Positions 1 to 14,296 of a DNA stretch of 64,000 bases are shown here, piece by piece. Numbering within the stretch: position 1 is the first letter of the stretch; every line of letters starts with the position of its first letter. Origin of the DNA: Porodaedalea pini (lineage: Eukaryota; Basidiomycota; Agaricomycetes; Hymenochaetales; Hymenochaetaceae); assembly GCA_002794775.1 (NCBI GenBank), contig NBAY01000016.1:372001-436000 (forward strand). Direction: 5' to 3'. Under the pieces are notes generated by a model. That model was not told the origin of the DNA. It did not search any database and worked only from the letters and a program-made list of their open reading frames with translations. Both the position numbers and the translations under genes were made by a program.

Positions 1-2
1 TT

Positions 3-1010
3 GGACTTGCGGAAGCTATGGATGGCCCGTCGCGCCCGCCTCGTACTGTAGACCCCCGTGCTCGTGTTCACTCTATGGACAGACTTTCTATGTCTCCCGA
101 CGCTCTAATGGCAGGTGATTCTATCAGTCGTCCATCCAGTGCACCACTTCAAGATGATGCGAACTGGAACGAATATGTACGCGAGAGAAAGCTCTTCCAA
201 CCGCCTGCTGGAGTCACGTCTCCTATTGCTACGACTCCTATCGCACCTGTGCCTCAGCGTGCTTCCGTGGCTGTACCTGAAGCTGTAACTGAGGCACTTA
301 CTCGGCGTCGTCAGCAGGAAGCTGCTTTTGAGAACGGAGAATTCGGGAGAATAGCTCACCACGGTCGCTCGGCCTCTCATAATACTTACGACGATCGCCC
401 ACTGTCTGGCATGTGGAGCCCCCAACCCAAGGCGGCTACAGCGGGAAGCAGGGCGCCTGTCACCATCCTCCCGCCTCGCAAGCCCGATGCTGCTGCTCAA
501 CAAGTTCGCCCGTCTGCGCCGCGGACTCGTACGTTCGAGGAGTTGACGGAGCGTCACCGCGAGAAGATGCGTGATCTTCAAGCACCACTCAGCCAAGCTG
601 AGCGCGACCAAGCTGCGCTTGCCGAAGCACGCAGCCGTTGGGAGCGTTCCAAGGAGGTAGAAAAGCAGGTGATGGCGAAGAAGCTCGCGGAAAAGGCTGT
701 TAAGCAGCGTCAGGACGAAAAAGACGGGAAGAAATTGAGTCCTGGGTCTTCGCACCAGCGCTCGCTCAGCGCAGACAAACTCAACAAGCTTCCTGGCGCG
801 TCGTCATCTACTTCGAAGCGTCAGTCGATGATGAAGGTCGAGGACTGGAGGCGGTACCAGCAAGAAGCAGACACATCTGCTCGCTCAAAGTCGCCGCCAA
901 AGCGTGACTCGATTGTCCCTTTCCCCGTTGCGCAGGCAGGTCGTGATCCGGGCCACCACCATTCATCATCGAACGATCGGCGACGAAGCCAGATGTTGCC
1001 GCCTTCTTAG
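3..1010 (+). CDS. C-terminal part of an unknown coiled-coil protein (5' truncated by window edge)
   Basis: The frame is open from base 3 to a TAG at 1008-1010 (335 residues) and has no stop upstream of the first ATG at 18, so the gene probably begins outside the window. The protein is rich in Ser, Pro, Arg and Gln and looks largely disordered. A charged helical stretch around residues 175-245 (TERHREKMRDLQAPL, then AEARSRWERSKEVEKQ) would form a coiled coil. There is no signal peptide, membrane segment or catalytic motif. Codon use is GC-rich like the neighbouring genes. I do not recognise the family. The 216-codon antisense frame over 105-755 has no support and is treated as a shadow. Confidence 0.6.
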   Translation, partial: GLAEAMDGPSRPPRTVDPRARVHSMDRLSMSPDALMAGDSISRPSSAPLQDDANWNEYVRERKLFQPPAGVTSPIATTPIAPVPQRASVAVPEAVTEALTRRRQQEAAFENGEFGRIAHHGRSASHNTYDDRPLSGMWSPQPKAATAGSRAPVTILPPRKPDAAAQQVRPSAPRTRTFEELTERHREKMRDLQAPLSQAERDQAALAEARSRWERSKEVEKQVMAKKLAEKAVKQRQDEKDGKKLSPGSSHQRSLSADKLNKLPGASSSTSKRQSMMKVEDWRRYQQEADTSARSKSPPKRDSIVPFPVAQAGRDPGHHHSSSNDRRRSQMLPPS

Positions 1011-1932
1011 TTCTTGAAGGTTGGTGATGGTTTGTTCTTAGACAATGTCAAAAACGGACTTCTGTATTACGAAACTCCCTCTCGTGTTCCCTATCATGAG
1101 TTTCCTTTATCCATTTCCCCTCTCAACATCCCTTGTTTCATCCACGGACAATGTCGCAACCTCTCGACGCTCTAGTATCCAGATTTTAGAGCGCCACCCT
1201 AGCTTTGTTCTTGTTCTGTGATCTCTGTTTTTCTTCCTTGCAATATCCTTCTTTATTCACGTCATCCATGTAAATAGCTATTCACGATCCCCGCACACAA
1301 TGCTCGCGCTACATCATCATCTGTCCATCTTGTTGTCGCTCTTTTATGCATGCATCACCGTACACTATACCCTATTAGTAGCTAGTCTCCCGTAGCATCC
1401 CATAGGCCTCATCTACCTGGATTTTCGTAGTTTTTGTTCTCGATTAGCGAGGTACCACGGACAATTTTGTTTCGCTCGATGCGTTTTGCGCACATCCACC
1501 TCTTAGTTCTGTTGTCTTTCGACCGTACATATTTATTTTCTTCATTTTCTTGACAAGAAATGATTCTTGAACTGGATGGAATGAATGTGGCGCTCGCCGC
1601 TAACGCCTTCAATTGATTTGGATGGAGCGAACGGACTGAATCGCTCCGATGTTCCCCATTATAAGGGTATATAAGGAGTGAGCTGGATGCCAACCACGTA
1701 TGCATATGCATGTCCTTCCAGTACTACTACTAGTCCGACCCACAACCTGCTAGTACCAGTTCGCGACAAAAATTTGGTTTTCTAAACAACAGACTGCGAT
1801 AGGTCAGTCTCTTTCGGGACTAGCCGCTAATCGTGCCGATCCCCCGCAGCGGGGCAACTCCCGTCTCACTTCCCGCTGACGTCCTTGCCTTTCCTCTCCA
1901 GCTGAAGCTTGTTGTTTTGCACCAAACTCGCG
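1011..1932. other. Intergenic spacer, no gene seen
   Basis: This stretch holds the presumed 3' UTR of the left gene and the upstream region of the next one. It is CT-rich. Frames on either strand are short and show no codon bias or domain. Confidence 0.5.
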
Positions 1933-2852
1933 ATGCTGGAGACAGAGTCGCCGTCGTTCTCTGCTTTGCAGCGCTCAAAAACCGCGCCTACTCCGCTTGT
2001 CGACTCGCCCGGCGCATCGGCGGCCCAATGGGGTCGAAAGCCGGTCGTTGGCAGAATCAATAGATCAAAAGCGTCCGGGATTGGAACGAAGCCGAAGGCC
2101 TATGTGCATGCAGGTAGTATGGGTGGCGGCACTCTTGCGCTCGACGTTGTCGTCGCCTCGCAGACGTATGTGCGCCCCCCACTTGTCAGCCCGCGGCACG
2201 ATGTGCGGGAGAACCCGTTCAACCTTGCAGGTTTCTTCCCCTCGCGCCCCGGGTCGCCGGAGCATGCTGTTGAATGGGCTTGGCGCAGTACTGTTGAGGA
2301 GACGGTGCCGGAGGCGGAAGAGGAGGAGGACGAACAGATAGAGGAAAGGGAACTAAATACGGGGTGGAGGAGTATTCTGCCGACACGCTCGCTGTCGATG
2401 AACGCGTTGGATGAGTACGCGCGGGACGTGATCGCGAAGGAGAGTGAGCTCGGCATCCTTGGGCTAGGTATGTGATACGCTCATAGCTTCCTGAGCTTCT
2501 CTACCTTGTGCTAACTGCTTGTGTGATTGCGCTTCATTCAATATCAGCCAGGGTCCCGTCCTTCTTCAAAAACATTGGCGCAGGCTATTTCGGGCAGGCG
2601 GAAGAAGATCAGCACACGCAAACACAATCCGAGACGCCGTTTGAGATTTCATCCGCCGCGCTAGACGAGCCCTTTGACGCAGAGACATTGTGCGAGTCGA
2701 TGCACTCACGACGCGTCGCGTCGGAGCGGGAACTCGCGCCCCTGGAGCGTGCCCCCTCGTTCGGACTGTTCACTCCTGCGGCAGAGACGCGTGAGGCCGA
2801 ACTCGGCTGGGCGAGCGCATTGTATACGAAGATACTTGGTCCCGAGGTCTAA
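1933..2852 (+). CDS. Hypothetical fungal protein, two exons
   Basis: Exons 1933-2467 and 2548-2852 (279 residues). The intron has a GTATGT donor at 2468 and an ATATCAG acceptor ending at 2547, and the phase is kept. The first ATG in the frame (1933) gives an N-terminus starting MLETESPSFSAL. Notable parts are a conserved-looking basic and hydrophobic stretch ending in LAGFFPSRPGSPEHAVEWAW, a run of Glu/Asp near residue 120, and a C-terminus of short helical segments ending KILGPEV. No transmembrane segment or known catalytic motif is visible. I do not recognise the family. The start is only the most likely ATG; an upstream exon is possible. Confidence 0.6.
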
Positions 2853-3321
2853 AAGCGTTGGGTATATGCGTTGCATGCGGCATCGAGACTCGAGCGCTCC
2901 GTGTTTTTTCTCACAGTGGGTGCGTGTGAGGCTTCTGCGAAGCGAGTTCATCATAATCATCAGGACAGGGGCATTAGCTGTGTATTATTAGGACAAAGGG
3001 AGTCATGTCTGGCCAGATAGTGTACAATAGATGATTTCGTTGATTTTTGTATAGTTACTTCGCAGTAAAGGGTAGAGGAATGGTAGATAGCATACATGCA
3101 GCAAATAAAGGTGGTACTAAATTGAAAGGAAAGTAGTGAGGAAAAGGCAAGCCGGATTGCACGGAAATAGGAGTCCGCGGAAATAGATGGTCGTCACACG
3201 TGACCTTGTCACTCTTATTAATGCAGAATTTTTTCGGGCATCTTGCTTCCACGGCACGATCTTCTCCCACACTCAGTCTCTCAGAGTCGCACGCTCCTCA
3301 TAGTACATTAGAGCCAGTAGT
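2853..3321. other. Intergenic spacer, no gene seen
   Basis: Between the hypothetical gene and the CSL gene. It holds 3' UTR and promoter sequence only; I see no conserved frame. Confidence 0.5.
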
Positions 3322-5786
3322 ATGCGAACATTACACGAGTTCGTTCAACCGCCCTTGGACGCATATGTCCACGACCTCAACATGGCCGCTGTTGCTCAGA
3401 ACGACCAGCTCACCCATACCCCAAGCCCTGCAGACGTCGCACAGCAGCATCACGACCTCTCCATCCTCGTGAGCTCCCTCTCCGCGTCCCCCGCCCCCAA
3501 CCACGACTCGAATCCCGCGTCCGAGCAGCACTCGCAGGACGTGTCGAGGCCCCCGTCCACCAATCCCGCCCCAAGTGTAGCCACTGCAGATCAACCTGCG
3601 ACCCTCCCGCCGAGCGTCCAGCAGCAAGCTCAGATGGCCATACAGAGCATTCTCGCAACCGCTCAGCGCAAGGGGTCCGGCCAGGACCCAGTCTGGAGCT
3701 TGAACAACGTGACGTTGTCCCCGGACGTGGATGCGGCGCGTTCGAACGGCCAGGTGAGTGCAGTGTTTCAGATCACGGCTTGTGTTATTGTTTTATCTGA
3801 CGCGTCTCGCCGTATGCGCGCTTTTGCGCGTCAACGTAGCCCTCCTCGAGCAAGCGTCGCCTGGAGGATGCAGACGATGAGGACCCACACGCGAAAATCC
3901 GGCGCACGGTGCAAGAACACGTCCAGCACGAGAACGACCGGGTGCTGAACATGACGACGGTTGTGTGCTTGCATGCAGCCGTCGCGCAGAAGTCGTACGG
4001 CAGCGAGAAGCGCTTTTTGTGTCCGCCCCCGCTGGTACGCATAGAAGGCCCCTACGGGAACATTCGCGAGCAAAAGCTGGCCATGTCCATCGTGTCTGAA
4101 CACGGCGAACGAGGCCCTGAGGCGGTGGTCCCGCTTGATCCCGCCACGACAGCGAGTTTCAAATTCTTGCATGTTACGGGCGCCGCGAAAGCGAAGAGCT
4201 TCAACCTAGCGCTCGAGATCTCTCCGCCGCCCCAGCCAGGAGTTCCATACCCAGAAGGACAGTCGCGCCCTCGGCCTTGGGCTGTGTTCGAGTCGGCGCC
4301 GGTTACCATCATCTCGAAACCGTCGAAGAAGACGGCGAAGACGCGTAACATATCTTCATGTATACTTGCGGGAGGGCCTGTGTCGCTGTTCAACCGCATA
4401 AATTCGCAAACGGTGCGCACAAAGTACATGACCATCGACAACGCCCACCTATGCGCAAGTAATGTCTCATGGTCTGCCTTCAACGTAAACGTGATACGGC
4501 GACCTCAAGAATTAGGCCCAGTTGGTGAGTCCAGAAGGTCTTCTGTCAAGTGATTTCCACTAAAATAGCTTTTTTTTCTGGTTTCAGCCGGCCCGCAGCC
4601 TGTAACATATGGATCAGAGATCGTTCTCTCGGACTCTATGACAGGCATCGCAACCGCGCCATTGGTCATTCGAAAGGTTGATAAAGGCAAAATATCCAAC
4701 GAGGAAGGCGGTCCTGTGAGCCAGATGCAAAAAATCGCGCTTCAAAGAGTGAACCCAGACGGTACTCGGCACTATTTGAGTGCAGCGGGTCCAGTGCCTG
4801 GAACCCCTGGTGTTGTCGCCCCTCCGGCCCCGGGTATGGCGGCAAACTCTGGATCACACCATTTGCTGTTCCAGTCGCCGCGGATTCGCGAGGAAGTCAA
4901 GGATGGTGTTCACACTGTCCACGATGAAGTCGATGACTACCTTTGCTGGACTATCGTGGGAATATGTGGGTCTATTTCTCAGGCATTTGTATGAGTAATA
5001 CCTTTCTAATGACTTTTTACTTCTCCAGCGAAGTTTCAATATACGTTTTTCGACGCACTGGGTCAAAACAACAAGATTCCTGAGATGCCAATCACGCCTT
5101 TCCCGACACTGTTCCAACCCCCTGTGTATCGTCCGCCAAACAACGTGCTCGACCTGACTGTCTCGAGTTTCTTCTACGAGAACCCGAAGACTGGACATCA
5201 TTCTCAGTTAGAGATCTGGCTAGGCGATATTGGTCCCTTGACCCATCGTTTAAACAACGCCCCTCCTTCGGGCCCCTTGACGAGTATTGCGCCTTTCTAT
5301 GGTTCGCCTGACCAACCGACGCCGGGTCCAGGTGCGCCAATATCTCCAGTTCCACCTCCGTCAGGCGCTGCGCCGCCAGGCATGCCGGGATCTCCCCCGT
5401 ACATCTCGTCAGGAGCCTTGCACACAAATGTGACAGTCGACATGCCGCCTGTTCAGCAGATCGTCAAGGCTCTGCAGGACGAGGCGAGACGCCAGGAAGG
5501 GGCCGCACAAGCATCGACAGAGGGTACAGAACCTGACGCGAACAGAACTGACACGTCGGATGGGTCGATACACATTGCGGGGCGGAGTCTGCCGTTGCTC
5601 TTCATCCGTGGGGCAGACGGTATGGGATATCACTCTGGCCGCACGATCACCTGTGAGAACGTGTTCATGGATATGAACAACCCAGTGAATGCACAGGGTG
5701 GTACAACGGATCCTGCGTGGCTGGCTGCAGCGCAAGCTGCTGCCGCAGACAATAGTATGCACGGATGGACTGTCCGCGTGCTATGA
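3322..5786 (+). CDS. CSL-family transcription factor (CBF1/Su(H)/LAG-1, fungal type)
   Basis: Exons 3322-3753, 3840-4524, 4588-4965, 5029-5786, all in phase, giving 750 residues. Family hallmarks are clear: KRFLCPPPLVRIEGPYG near residues 200-216, which is the start of the Rel-like N-terminal DNA-binding region, and SLFNRINSQTVRTKYM near 320, the beta-trefoil DNA-contact signature. The beta-trefoil then continues (GTATAPLVIRKVDKGK type) and ends with a TIG/IPT-like segment (LWLGDIGP region). The N-terminal 140 residues are Ser/Pro/Gln-rich and probably disordered, as in fungal Cbf11/Cbf12 proteins. Fungal CSL proteins bind GTGRGAA-like sites and act in adhesion, cell-cycle and lipid-gene control without Notch; the target genes here are unknown. 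The C-terminus has a long Pro/Gly insertion in the last domain. Confidence 0.88.
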
Positions 5787-6503
5787 TATCCTCGCGGTCT
5801 GTCCCTGTATCTTTCCCGCTCGTTTGTTTCTGTCTGGCTCTTCTCATATGATTCTCTTTGGAAGGGTGATATCCTGGCTCTCACTTCATGATAATGTTTT
5901 CGATAGGATTTTGTTATCATTTCCTTTACCGTTTCCTTTATCCCCGCTGTCGTTGTTATATTGAGTCTTACCTATTCGCTACTGTGATATGTGTACCATA
6001 CGTCCAGTTTACTTGCTGTTCGATGCCCGATGCACAAGCATTGATGTTGCTTATACTGTCTCAGCCGTAATATTTTGTAAGTATTGTACGGATATCGGTT
6101 CGGCACGGTGCGAGAATGCGCGATGAGACGCGTCCCGTTCCAAGTCCGACGCGCCTGCGGTAGGGCAGAGGGTGATCGGCGGGCTCGTATAGGATCGCGC
6201 TCAAATTATTTTGATTCAACACGATTCTGTCTTTTCGCCAGTAGTACTTACCGTTGATCCCCAAAGCGTGAGTTCATCGATACTGGAGTGTAGTGTATGC
6301 AGTGCGAGATTTCTCCATTCGAGCCGAGCCCCAAGGACTCGCAGTCGAGATTTAGCGCATGTGCGCGGCGTAAAATCAAGGCCCACTTTACCTCCACCAC
6401 CCTGCGTCACTCACTCGTACTTAACCCACCAGCACAACTGACCGATTTCCATCTGTCTCCGCTCTTTCATCTTTAGTATCGTGCACACTAGCAGGTCGTC
6501 GAT
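5787..6503. promoter_or_regulatory. CSL 3' UTR and pyruvate kinase promoter region
   Basis: No gene is seen. The last 100 bases before the pyruvate kinase ATG are strongly pyrimidine-rich on the + strand (about 6440-6500), as is common before highly expressed fungal glycolytic genes. No clear TATA box at a fixed spacing can be named. Confidence 0.35.
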
Positions 6504-8840
<2,337 letters not shown>

Positions 8841-9020
8841 GCAGGGGAGTGGTACAGTAGTAGTATTTCTTGCGGCGATCTGGACTGAAAGCAAAGAGCA
8901 CAAAATATAAAATGTAACTCTCCACTCGTAGATGTGCTTTGAATTCCAATTGCATTTGATTTTCAACACAGAAGGCTGCAGAAGTTTGGGAAATTATAAA
9001 TTAAAATGTCTGAGACACTG

Positions 9021-9672
9021 TATAGCGGTCGGAACATTAATGCACATTTATTAAAATCAATTATTTTGGTATATAAAACATGCTTTTTGGTACCTAACTG
9101 TTTTTTTTTCTAGCAAAAATTAATGCAAACTCAACGATATTATATATTAATTGGCTTTTAAAACCTTGAATTAGTTAGCTTGCCTTGCAACTTTTATTAC
9201 ACAGTAAAAAATATATTCTGAGCTCTGAATTTGTCAATGGAATTCCGATTGTCAATCAATATTATGACTAAATTCACAGTCCAGAATTTGTTTTTGTCAT
9301 GTGTTATCTTGTTGAAAATGCATATTTTTGCATTAGTTTTGCTTAAATTTGCAAATGACTTTTTACTTTACTTTCTGCTTTGTTCTGTGCAGAGTAATTA
9401 TGCATTTTGTCATACAGACTAATTATGCATTCTTGTCACGCAGATTTACTATGTATTCTTGTCATGCATGGTTTTCTGACTGCTCTAGACCATTTGAAGA
9501 GCTTTGCTCTCAAATGTTTAGCAAGATAATAAAAGTTGCAAGGCAAGCTAACTAATTCAAGGCTCAAAAAGCCAATTAATATGTTAATATTGTTAAATTT
9601 GCATCATTTTTTTTGCTAAAAAAACAGTAGATACCAAAATATTTAATTTTAATGAATGTGCATTCCGCTATA
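9021..9672. mobile_element. MITE, Tc1/mariner-type, with long terminal inverted repeats and TA target duplication
   Basis: The element runs from TAGCGG at 9023 to CCGCTA at 9670 (648 bp) and is flanked on both sides by TA (9021-9022 and 9671-9672), the target duplication of the Tc1/mariner superfamily. Its left arm (9023 to about 9200) is the reverse complement of its right arm (about 9526 to 9670): both contain TTGGTAT, a T-run followed by AGCAAAAA, and GAATTAGTTAGCTTGCCTTG. The left arm carries about 30 extra bases. The interior is AT-rich and holds no transposase frame, so the element is non-autonomous. A degenerate 26-bp unit built on TATGCATTTTGTCATACAG is repeated three times at 9395-9471. 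Confidence 0.85.
9395..9471 (+). repeat. Three degenerate 26-bp tandem repeats inside the MITE
   Basis: Units at 9395-9419, 9420-9445 and 9446-9471 share the pattern TTATGCATTCTTGTCA plus a short tail. They lie in the interior of the MITE and may be subterminal protein-binding repeats or slippage products. Confidence 0.6.
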
Positions 9673-9949
9673 AGACACACGTGGCAATAACGCGAAGTGT
9701 TGATGAGGCAGTCCAGACTTGCTATGCGTGAGAACGATGCGACCTCTGATCCCGCGCCTAGACAGCAACGGTGTCCTCCTCCGTTAACCAGCCAGCAACA
9801 CTGAGTGTTGTGTAAGGTACACCTGCAACTCTGTCCCCTGACGCCGGCGCCCGCGTCTGCGCTTCTCGTACAATCTTCTACTTACTCTAAGAACGCCATT
9901 TGCCGAGGAGTTCAGGAAAGGCAGCGCGCTTGTATAATTTCTAGCACCC

Positions 9950-12484
9950 ATGGCTCTCCATGCACACAGGCCGAGCAAGGGGCGCGTCTCCCCGCTGCCC
10001 TCTTACTCTAGTGCCGTCCACGAAAAGGCATTCATCAATGGCAAGAACCAATCCGGTTTTTTCACGACATTTTATCTACCTATACCCGGCGTGCAGGGGC
10101 GACAGCTCAGAGTGCCTGCGCCCATCCCTCCCAGGCTTTATCACTCCACCGTCACGCGCTTCGGACGCAAACGTGGATGCCTCATTATCCTGCTGAGCTT
10201 GTTTTCAGCGCTGTGGACTATGTTTGCGTTTGCGAAGCGCTTCGGCACCGAAGAGAAGCAGTGGCCGACGCCGTTTCAGAGCGACACGACGCTCGTCTTC
10301 CAGCGTGAAGACCTGCGCAAGATATGGGAGTGGGAGATTGGGAGTGGGCACTATCCGAGCAGTCGAAAAAGTGAGCTTCGTTTCATTTCATTTCATGTTG
10401 TGATGATGTGCGCTTCCTTAACGCAAAACACCTGCTTGTCTTATCAGTCCCAGAGCAGATTGGTCTCACTGAGGAGCCATACAACCCCGCGCTGCCTCCA
10501 ACGAAGAAGACTACGCTACCCTCACGCTTCAGGCCTCCACCAAAGATGCCAGTGACGGGTACTCGTGGCATCGGGTCGAAGCGTGTATACTTGGATATTC
10601 AGGCTAGGCCGCCCAATGTCGCCTACCCACCACGACCCGTTCCCGGCTCTGTGATAGATCTTGATGTAGTTATGGATAACTGTGATTTTAGCGAGAACAA
10701 GGTATTTATTGAGTCTCTTCTGAATTGATACACGGGATTGCTGATGCCTCAGACAGTATGTTCGCGACTGTCTTGAGGTGCTACGTCTGGGTGCCGGATT
10801 GGATAATGGCAACCGCGTGAGGCGCGGAAGTATGGATGAATGGAAGTATATTTATCTTGAGCAAGGGGAGCTCCAAAATTATTCGGCCTCTCAGGCGGCG
10901 GAACCTACTTACAATCCTTGGGCTGCGGAGATTCCACGGGACAAAGCCATCGAGGAAAACCCTAATGCTGGACTGACTAAGAAATACGGTGTAGAATGGG
11001 AGCCAGGCGTTACTTTGCCCGAGCCTCTCGAGTATCACCGCTCGGAGGAGCTCCCTGGACCATGCGATCCCGACCACCCTCGCATTTATCATATGTTCTG
11101 GACAGGCCCGTTCACCGACAAACCATATCTTGCGTTGCTCTCCTACCTCTTCACTCAAAATCTCGGTCTTCATGAAGGCGCTAGTCAGCAGGACGGGAAG
11201 GTCTGTAGACCTCAGTTTTGGATGTGGATCAACCCCGGTCCTGCTGCGGCAGTCCCGAACCCAAGCGCACGTCGCGAGATGTTCGACCAGCTCAAGTCGA
11301 ACCCCTGGGCATCACCTTTCCTCCACCCGCGCTTCAAGGATGTGATCCAATTCAAGATGTGGAATACGACTGAACAATTGGATGGTATTCCGGAATTGAA
11401 AGAAGAATGGCGTGCTTTACAGGAGACCCTGTTCAACTCCGGCGGACACATCATTCAGGTGCCTCAGAAGATGGATACGACGACAACGACGGAGGAAGAA
11501 GAACAGCCTGAAACTGTCGCCGACGAGGACGGTGAGGGCTTGACTGGACCTCCGTCCCCGTCTACACCGGTCAAAGCAGATACCGATGATATGCTCAACC
11601 GCCTTGGATCTACCTCGTCATCAACATATGATCGCTTGTCCGTGATTCTTTCGGACATGGCGCGATTCGTCCTTTGTCATCGCTTCGGTGGGATTTACCT
11701 TGATGCGGATACAATCCTCCTGCGCGACTGGGAGGAGCTTTGGGGTTGGAAGGGTGCTTTTGCATACCGCTGGTCTCGTCTCGAGACGTATAACACTGCT
11801 GTTCTACATCTGAACAAAGGTTCTGCGCTTGGCACCTTCCTCTTCAGGACGTCGCTGAAGAACCTACTCGATTTCCACCCGATGACCGTATCGAAGTATG
11901 CGAAGGATTCGTACATGGAAGGTCTGCTGCTCCGCTTACCAGACGCCTTGTTTGACTCGGCATGGCTGAACACGGAGTACTACCAAAGAGATAGGCCTCC
12001 TCAGCCTTACTTTACTGCGTAAGTACTTGTCTCCGCTTCTCTAGACGACGCTTCCTGACTATCACGCAGCTTTGAGGATTTCTTTGAGACACCTGCTCAA
12101 GACAGCGCAGCTCCTCAAGCTTTAGGCTTTGAGGGTTTCTTCAGAGGCGCATACTCCTACCACTTCCACAATTTCTGGTGAGTATTCCTATATTTTCATT
12201 CACGCGCTTGATCTAACGGTTTTGAAAGGTGGAAGCCCTTCGACCCGACCCGTGACTGGCCAGACCTCGGGCCTCGTTTCATTAAGGGTGAACGTCAGGC
12301 GCGCGAGCAGTTAAAGGCAGCTGCGGGCATTTCCGAGTCGGACGTCAAGGATGATATAGAGTTCAAGGACAAAGTCTCAGATGACAAGCGGGATTTGGAC
12401 TGGGCTACCGTACTCAAGCGCACGTTCGAAAGCTACATTCGAGGCGAACGGCCAAACATGTATGGAGAATGGCTGCAGTGGTAA
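9950..12484 (+). CDS. Type II membrane glycosyltransferase with DXD motif (GT32-like)
   Basis: Exons 9950-10370, 10448-10701, 10757-12018, 12070-12177, 12229-12484, in phase, 766 residues. A single hydrophobic segment at about residues 76-96 (GCLIILLSLFSALWTMF) after a basic stretch fits a type II Golgi signal anchor. The catalytic part has IYHMFWTGPFTDKPYLALLS near residue 340 and the key motif GGIYLDADTILLRDW near 537-551, whose Asp-Ala-Asp binds metal and nucleotide sugar. This is the pattern of the sugar-binding DXD region of GT32 (Och1/alpha-1,4-glycosyltransferase-like) enzymes. A low-complexity acidic loop (about 455-500) splits the catalytic domain. The donor and acceptor sugars cannot be told from sequence. 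The protein is much longer than bacterial GT32 enzymes because of its stem region. Confidence 0.82.
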
Positions 12485-13016
12485 CCAGCGACGAAACCCT
12501 GCGCCTTGTTAAAATATTTCCTCTCATTTTTATTTCGTCTGCGGCATCGGAAAAAAGAAATCTTCAGCAACAGCGTGTCCTGGAGTGCGCTGTCCGGATG
12601 AGCCAAGTTGCCTCACATGCGATATGGTTTCACTACTAACTCTCGTTGCGGATCATAGACTTTCGAGGATTGGCATAACTTACATCTCTATATCCTTATC
12701 ATGTCCTTTTCCCGTCGAATGCAATGCAGGATCTGGATTCTATTCCTCTCAGACCACTCCGCTCGCCGCCTACCTTCGTTCATTGTTTTTGGGCAGGGTT
12801 GTTTGAGCTTCGTTATGAGGGCAGGCGGCATGTGTTAATTGCAGTAATTACTTTTTGCTTAGATGTAGTTTCAACTTATGCTCTCATTTCTTTCATCGTT
12901 GCAATCTCGTATCTATTGGACTCGCACAGGCGGACAGAGTACAGCAATATGAATTTATCCACTTCGACGGAAGGTATGATCTACATTTCCACAGATTCAT
13001 AATATGAAGGTGAAAT
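12485..13016. other. Spacer between convergent genes, no gene seen
   Basis: The glycosyltransferase (+) and the epimerase (-) end towards each other here. It is AT-rich and pyrimidine-rich, consistent with two 3' UTRs. Short frames lack support. Confidence 0.5.
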
Positions 13017-14104
13017 CTATGCCCGCGCCTGCGCGATCTTGACCTGCGCCGCGTTGACGGTCGTCCTGAGAGTCGCGATGACGCCATTGGGGTCATCTGC
13101 ACCGAAGATAGCGGTCCCTGCGACAATGACATTGCTGCCTAGGTATTGAAGGCGCACGAGCTTGAGAGAACTCCCAGAGGCTGGTGGGAAACGGGGGAAT
13201 AGCTCACCTGCGTCGGCGCATTCGCTCACGGTGCTAGGACCCACGCCGCCGTCGACTTCGATATCCTTTTCCGGGAACCGGGCGCGTAGCTCAGAGACCT
13301 TGGGCACGCAGCGTTCGATGAATTTCTGTCCGCCTCTCCCTAAAGATGGTAAATAGCGGAATTGGATAGAAGATCCTCAAAGATAGATGGACTACACGGA
13401 CCGGGGTGAACCGTCATTACGAGGATCATGTCTGCTGCATTGCCAACTTCGTCAGTGACAGCTGAGGAAGGGGTGTCGGGTGAGATAGCGACTCCCGCCT
13501 TCATCCCCCGACCGTGGATCTTCTGAATGAGAGGGATAGGGGCGGCTAAATAGTATGCATGCTTGCGTCAGTAGACAGTCTGAATATATGCGCTTAGACT
13601 CACTGGTTGCTTCGAGATGGAAGCAGTAGAGCGAGCCACCTGCGTTTGCGATATCATCGACCCACTACGCAAGTTCAGATGTGTCTAACAAGAGATTTTA
13701 TGCATGTACCTTTTCCGGCTCAGATACCATCATATGGCAGTCCATGAAGATACCCGGAACGCCTTTATGAACGCATGACAGCACGGGCGCACCTGTAGAC
13801 AAGAGTAAGTCAAGCGACGCGATTTCTGGAGCAAGTAATGCGCACCCATGGTGATATTCGGGACAAAGTGGCTATATAACACGTCGGTAAGTACAATGCA
13901 AGGAGATGGACCTTGAATGGACCATCACCCGTCCATGACATCTGTATGGTCACTTCATGGTTATGGGCTCGTCTTATAAACGATAGCAAGCCACATACCC
14001 ATGTGAAGCCACTCTGCGCCGCCGTCCATCATGCGCTTGCATTCTGCGCTTAGCTGACCGAAGTCAGACGCAAGAACTGAGGGAGAGATTATGGCTTTTG
14101 GCAT
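13017..14104 (-). CDS. Ribulose-phosphate 3-epimerase
   Basis: Eight exons (coding order): 13999-14104, 13929-13941, 13846-13871, 13710-13792, 13604-13664, 13402-13545, 13208-13339, 13017-13138; 228 residues, the normal size. It interconverts ribulose-5-phosphate and xylulose-5-phosphate in the non-oxidative pentose phosphate pathway. Family motifs are read directly: [12 protein letters not shown] at the N-terminus, [14 protein letters not shown] with the catalytic Asp and metal-binding His, [21 protein letters not shown] followed by GGQKFIE, and [11 protein letters not shown] with the second catalytic Asp. The TIM-barrel end [15 protein letters not shown] is complete. One residue in the VHPG-x-GGQ loop is Arg rather than the usual Phe. 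Exon 2 is a 13-nt micro-exon that carries part of the active site. Confidence 0.95.
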
Positions 14105-14296
14105 TGTTACGATGTAAATTCAAGCTTGTGACTCGGAGGATCTCAAAGCGCGTTGATTGTATGCGTTCCAATGTGGAATACTAATTACGTACAAAATTAG
14201 ACAAGCAAGCCGGCTCGCTCTTGTTTGACGTTCTCCCTCTTGAGAGCATTCTTACTGCATCTACTACGCAACTTTCCTCCTGCTTTCTTATTCCCT

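Noticed and set aside
105..755. 216-codon open frame on the minus strand
   Set aside because: Fully antisense to the better-supported left gene, no domain, and composition fits a shadow of GC-rich codons.
9231..9555. Small frames inside the MITE
   Set aside because: AT-rich, no DDE transposase motif and interrupted by the tandem repeats; not a coding remnant I can support.
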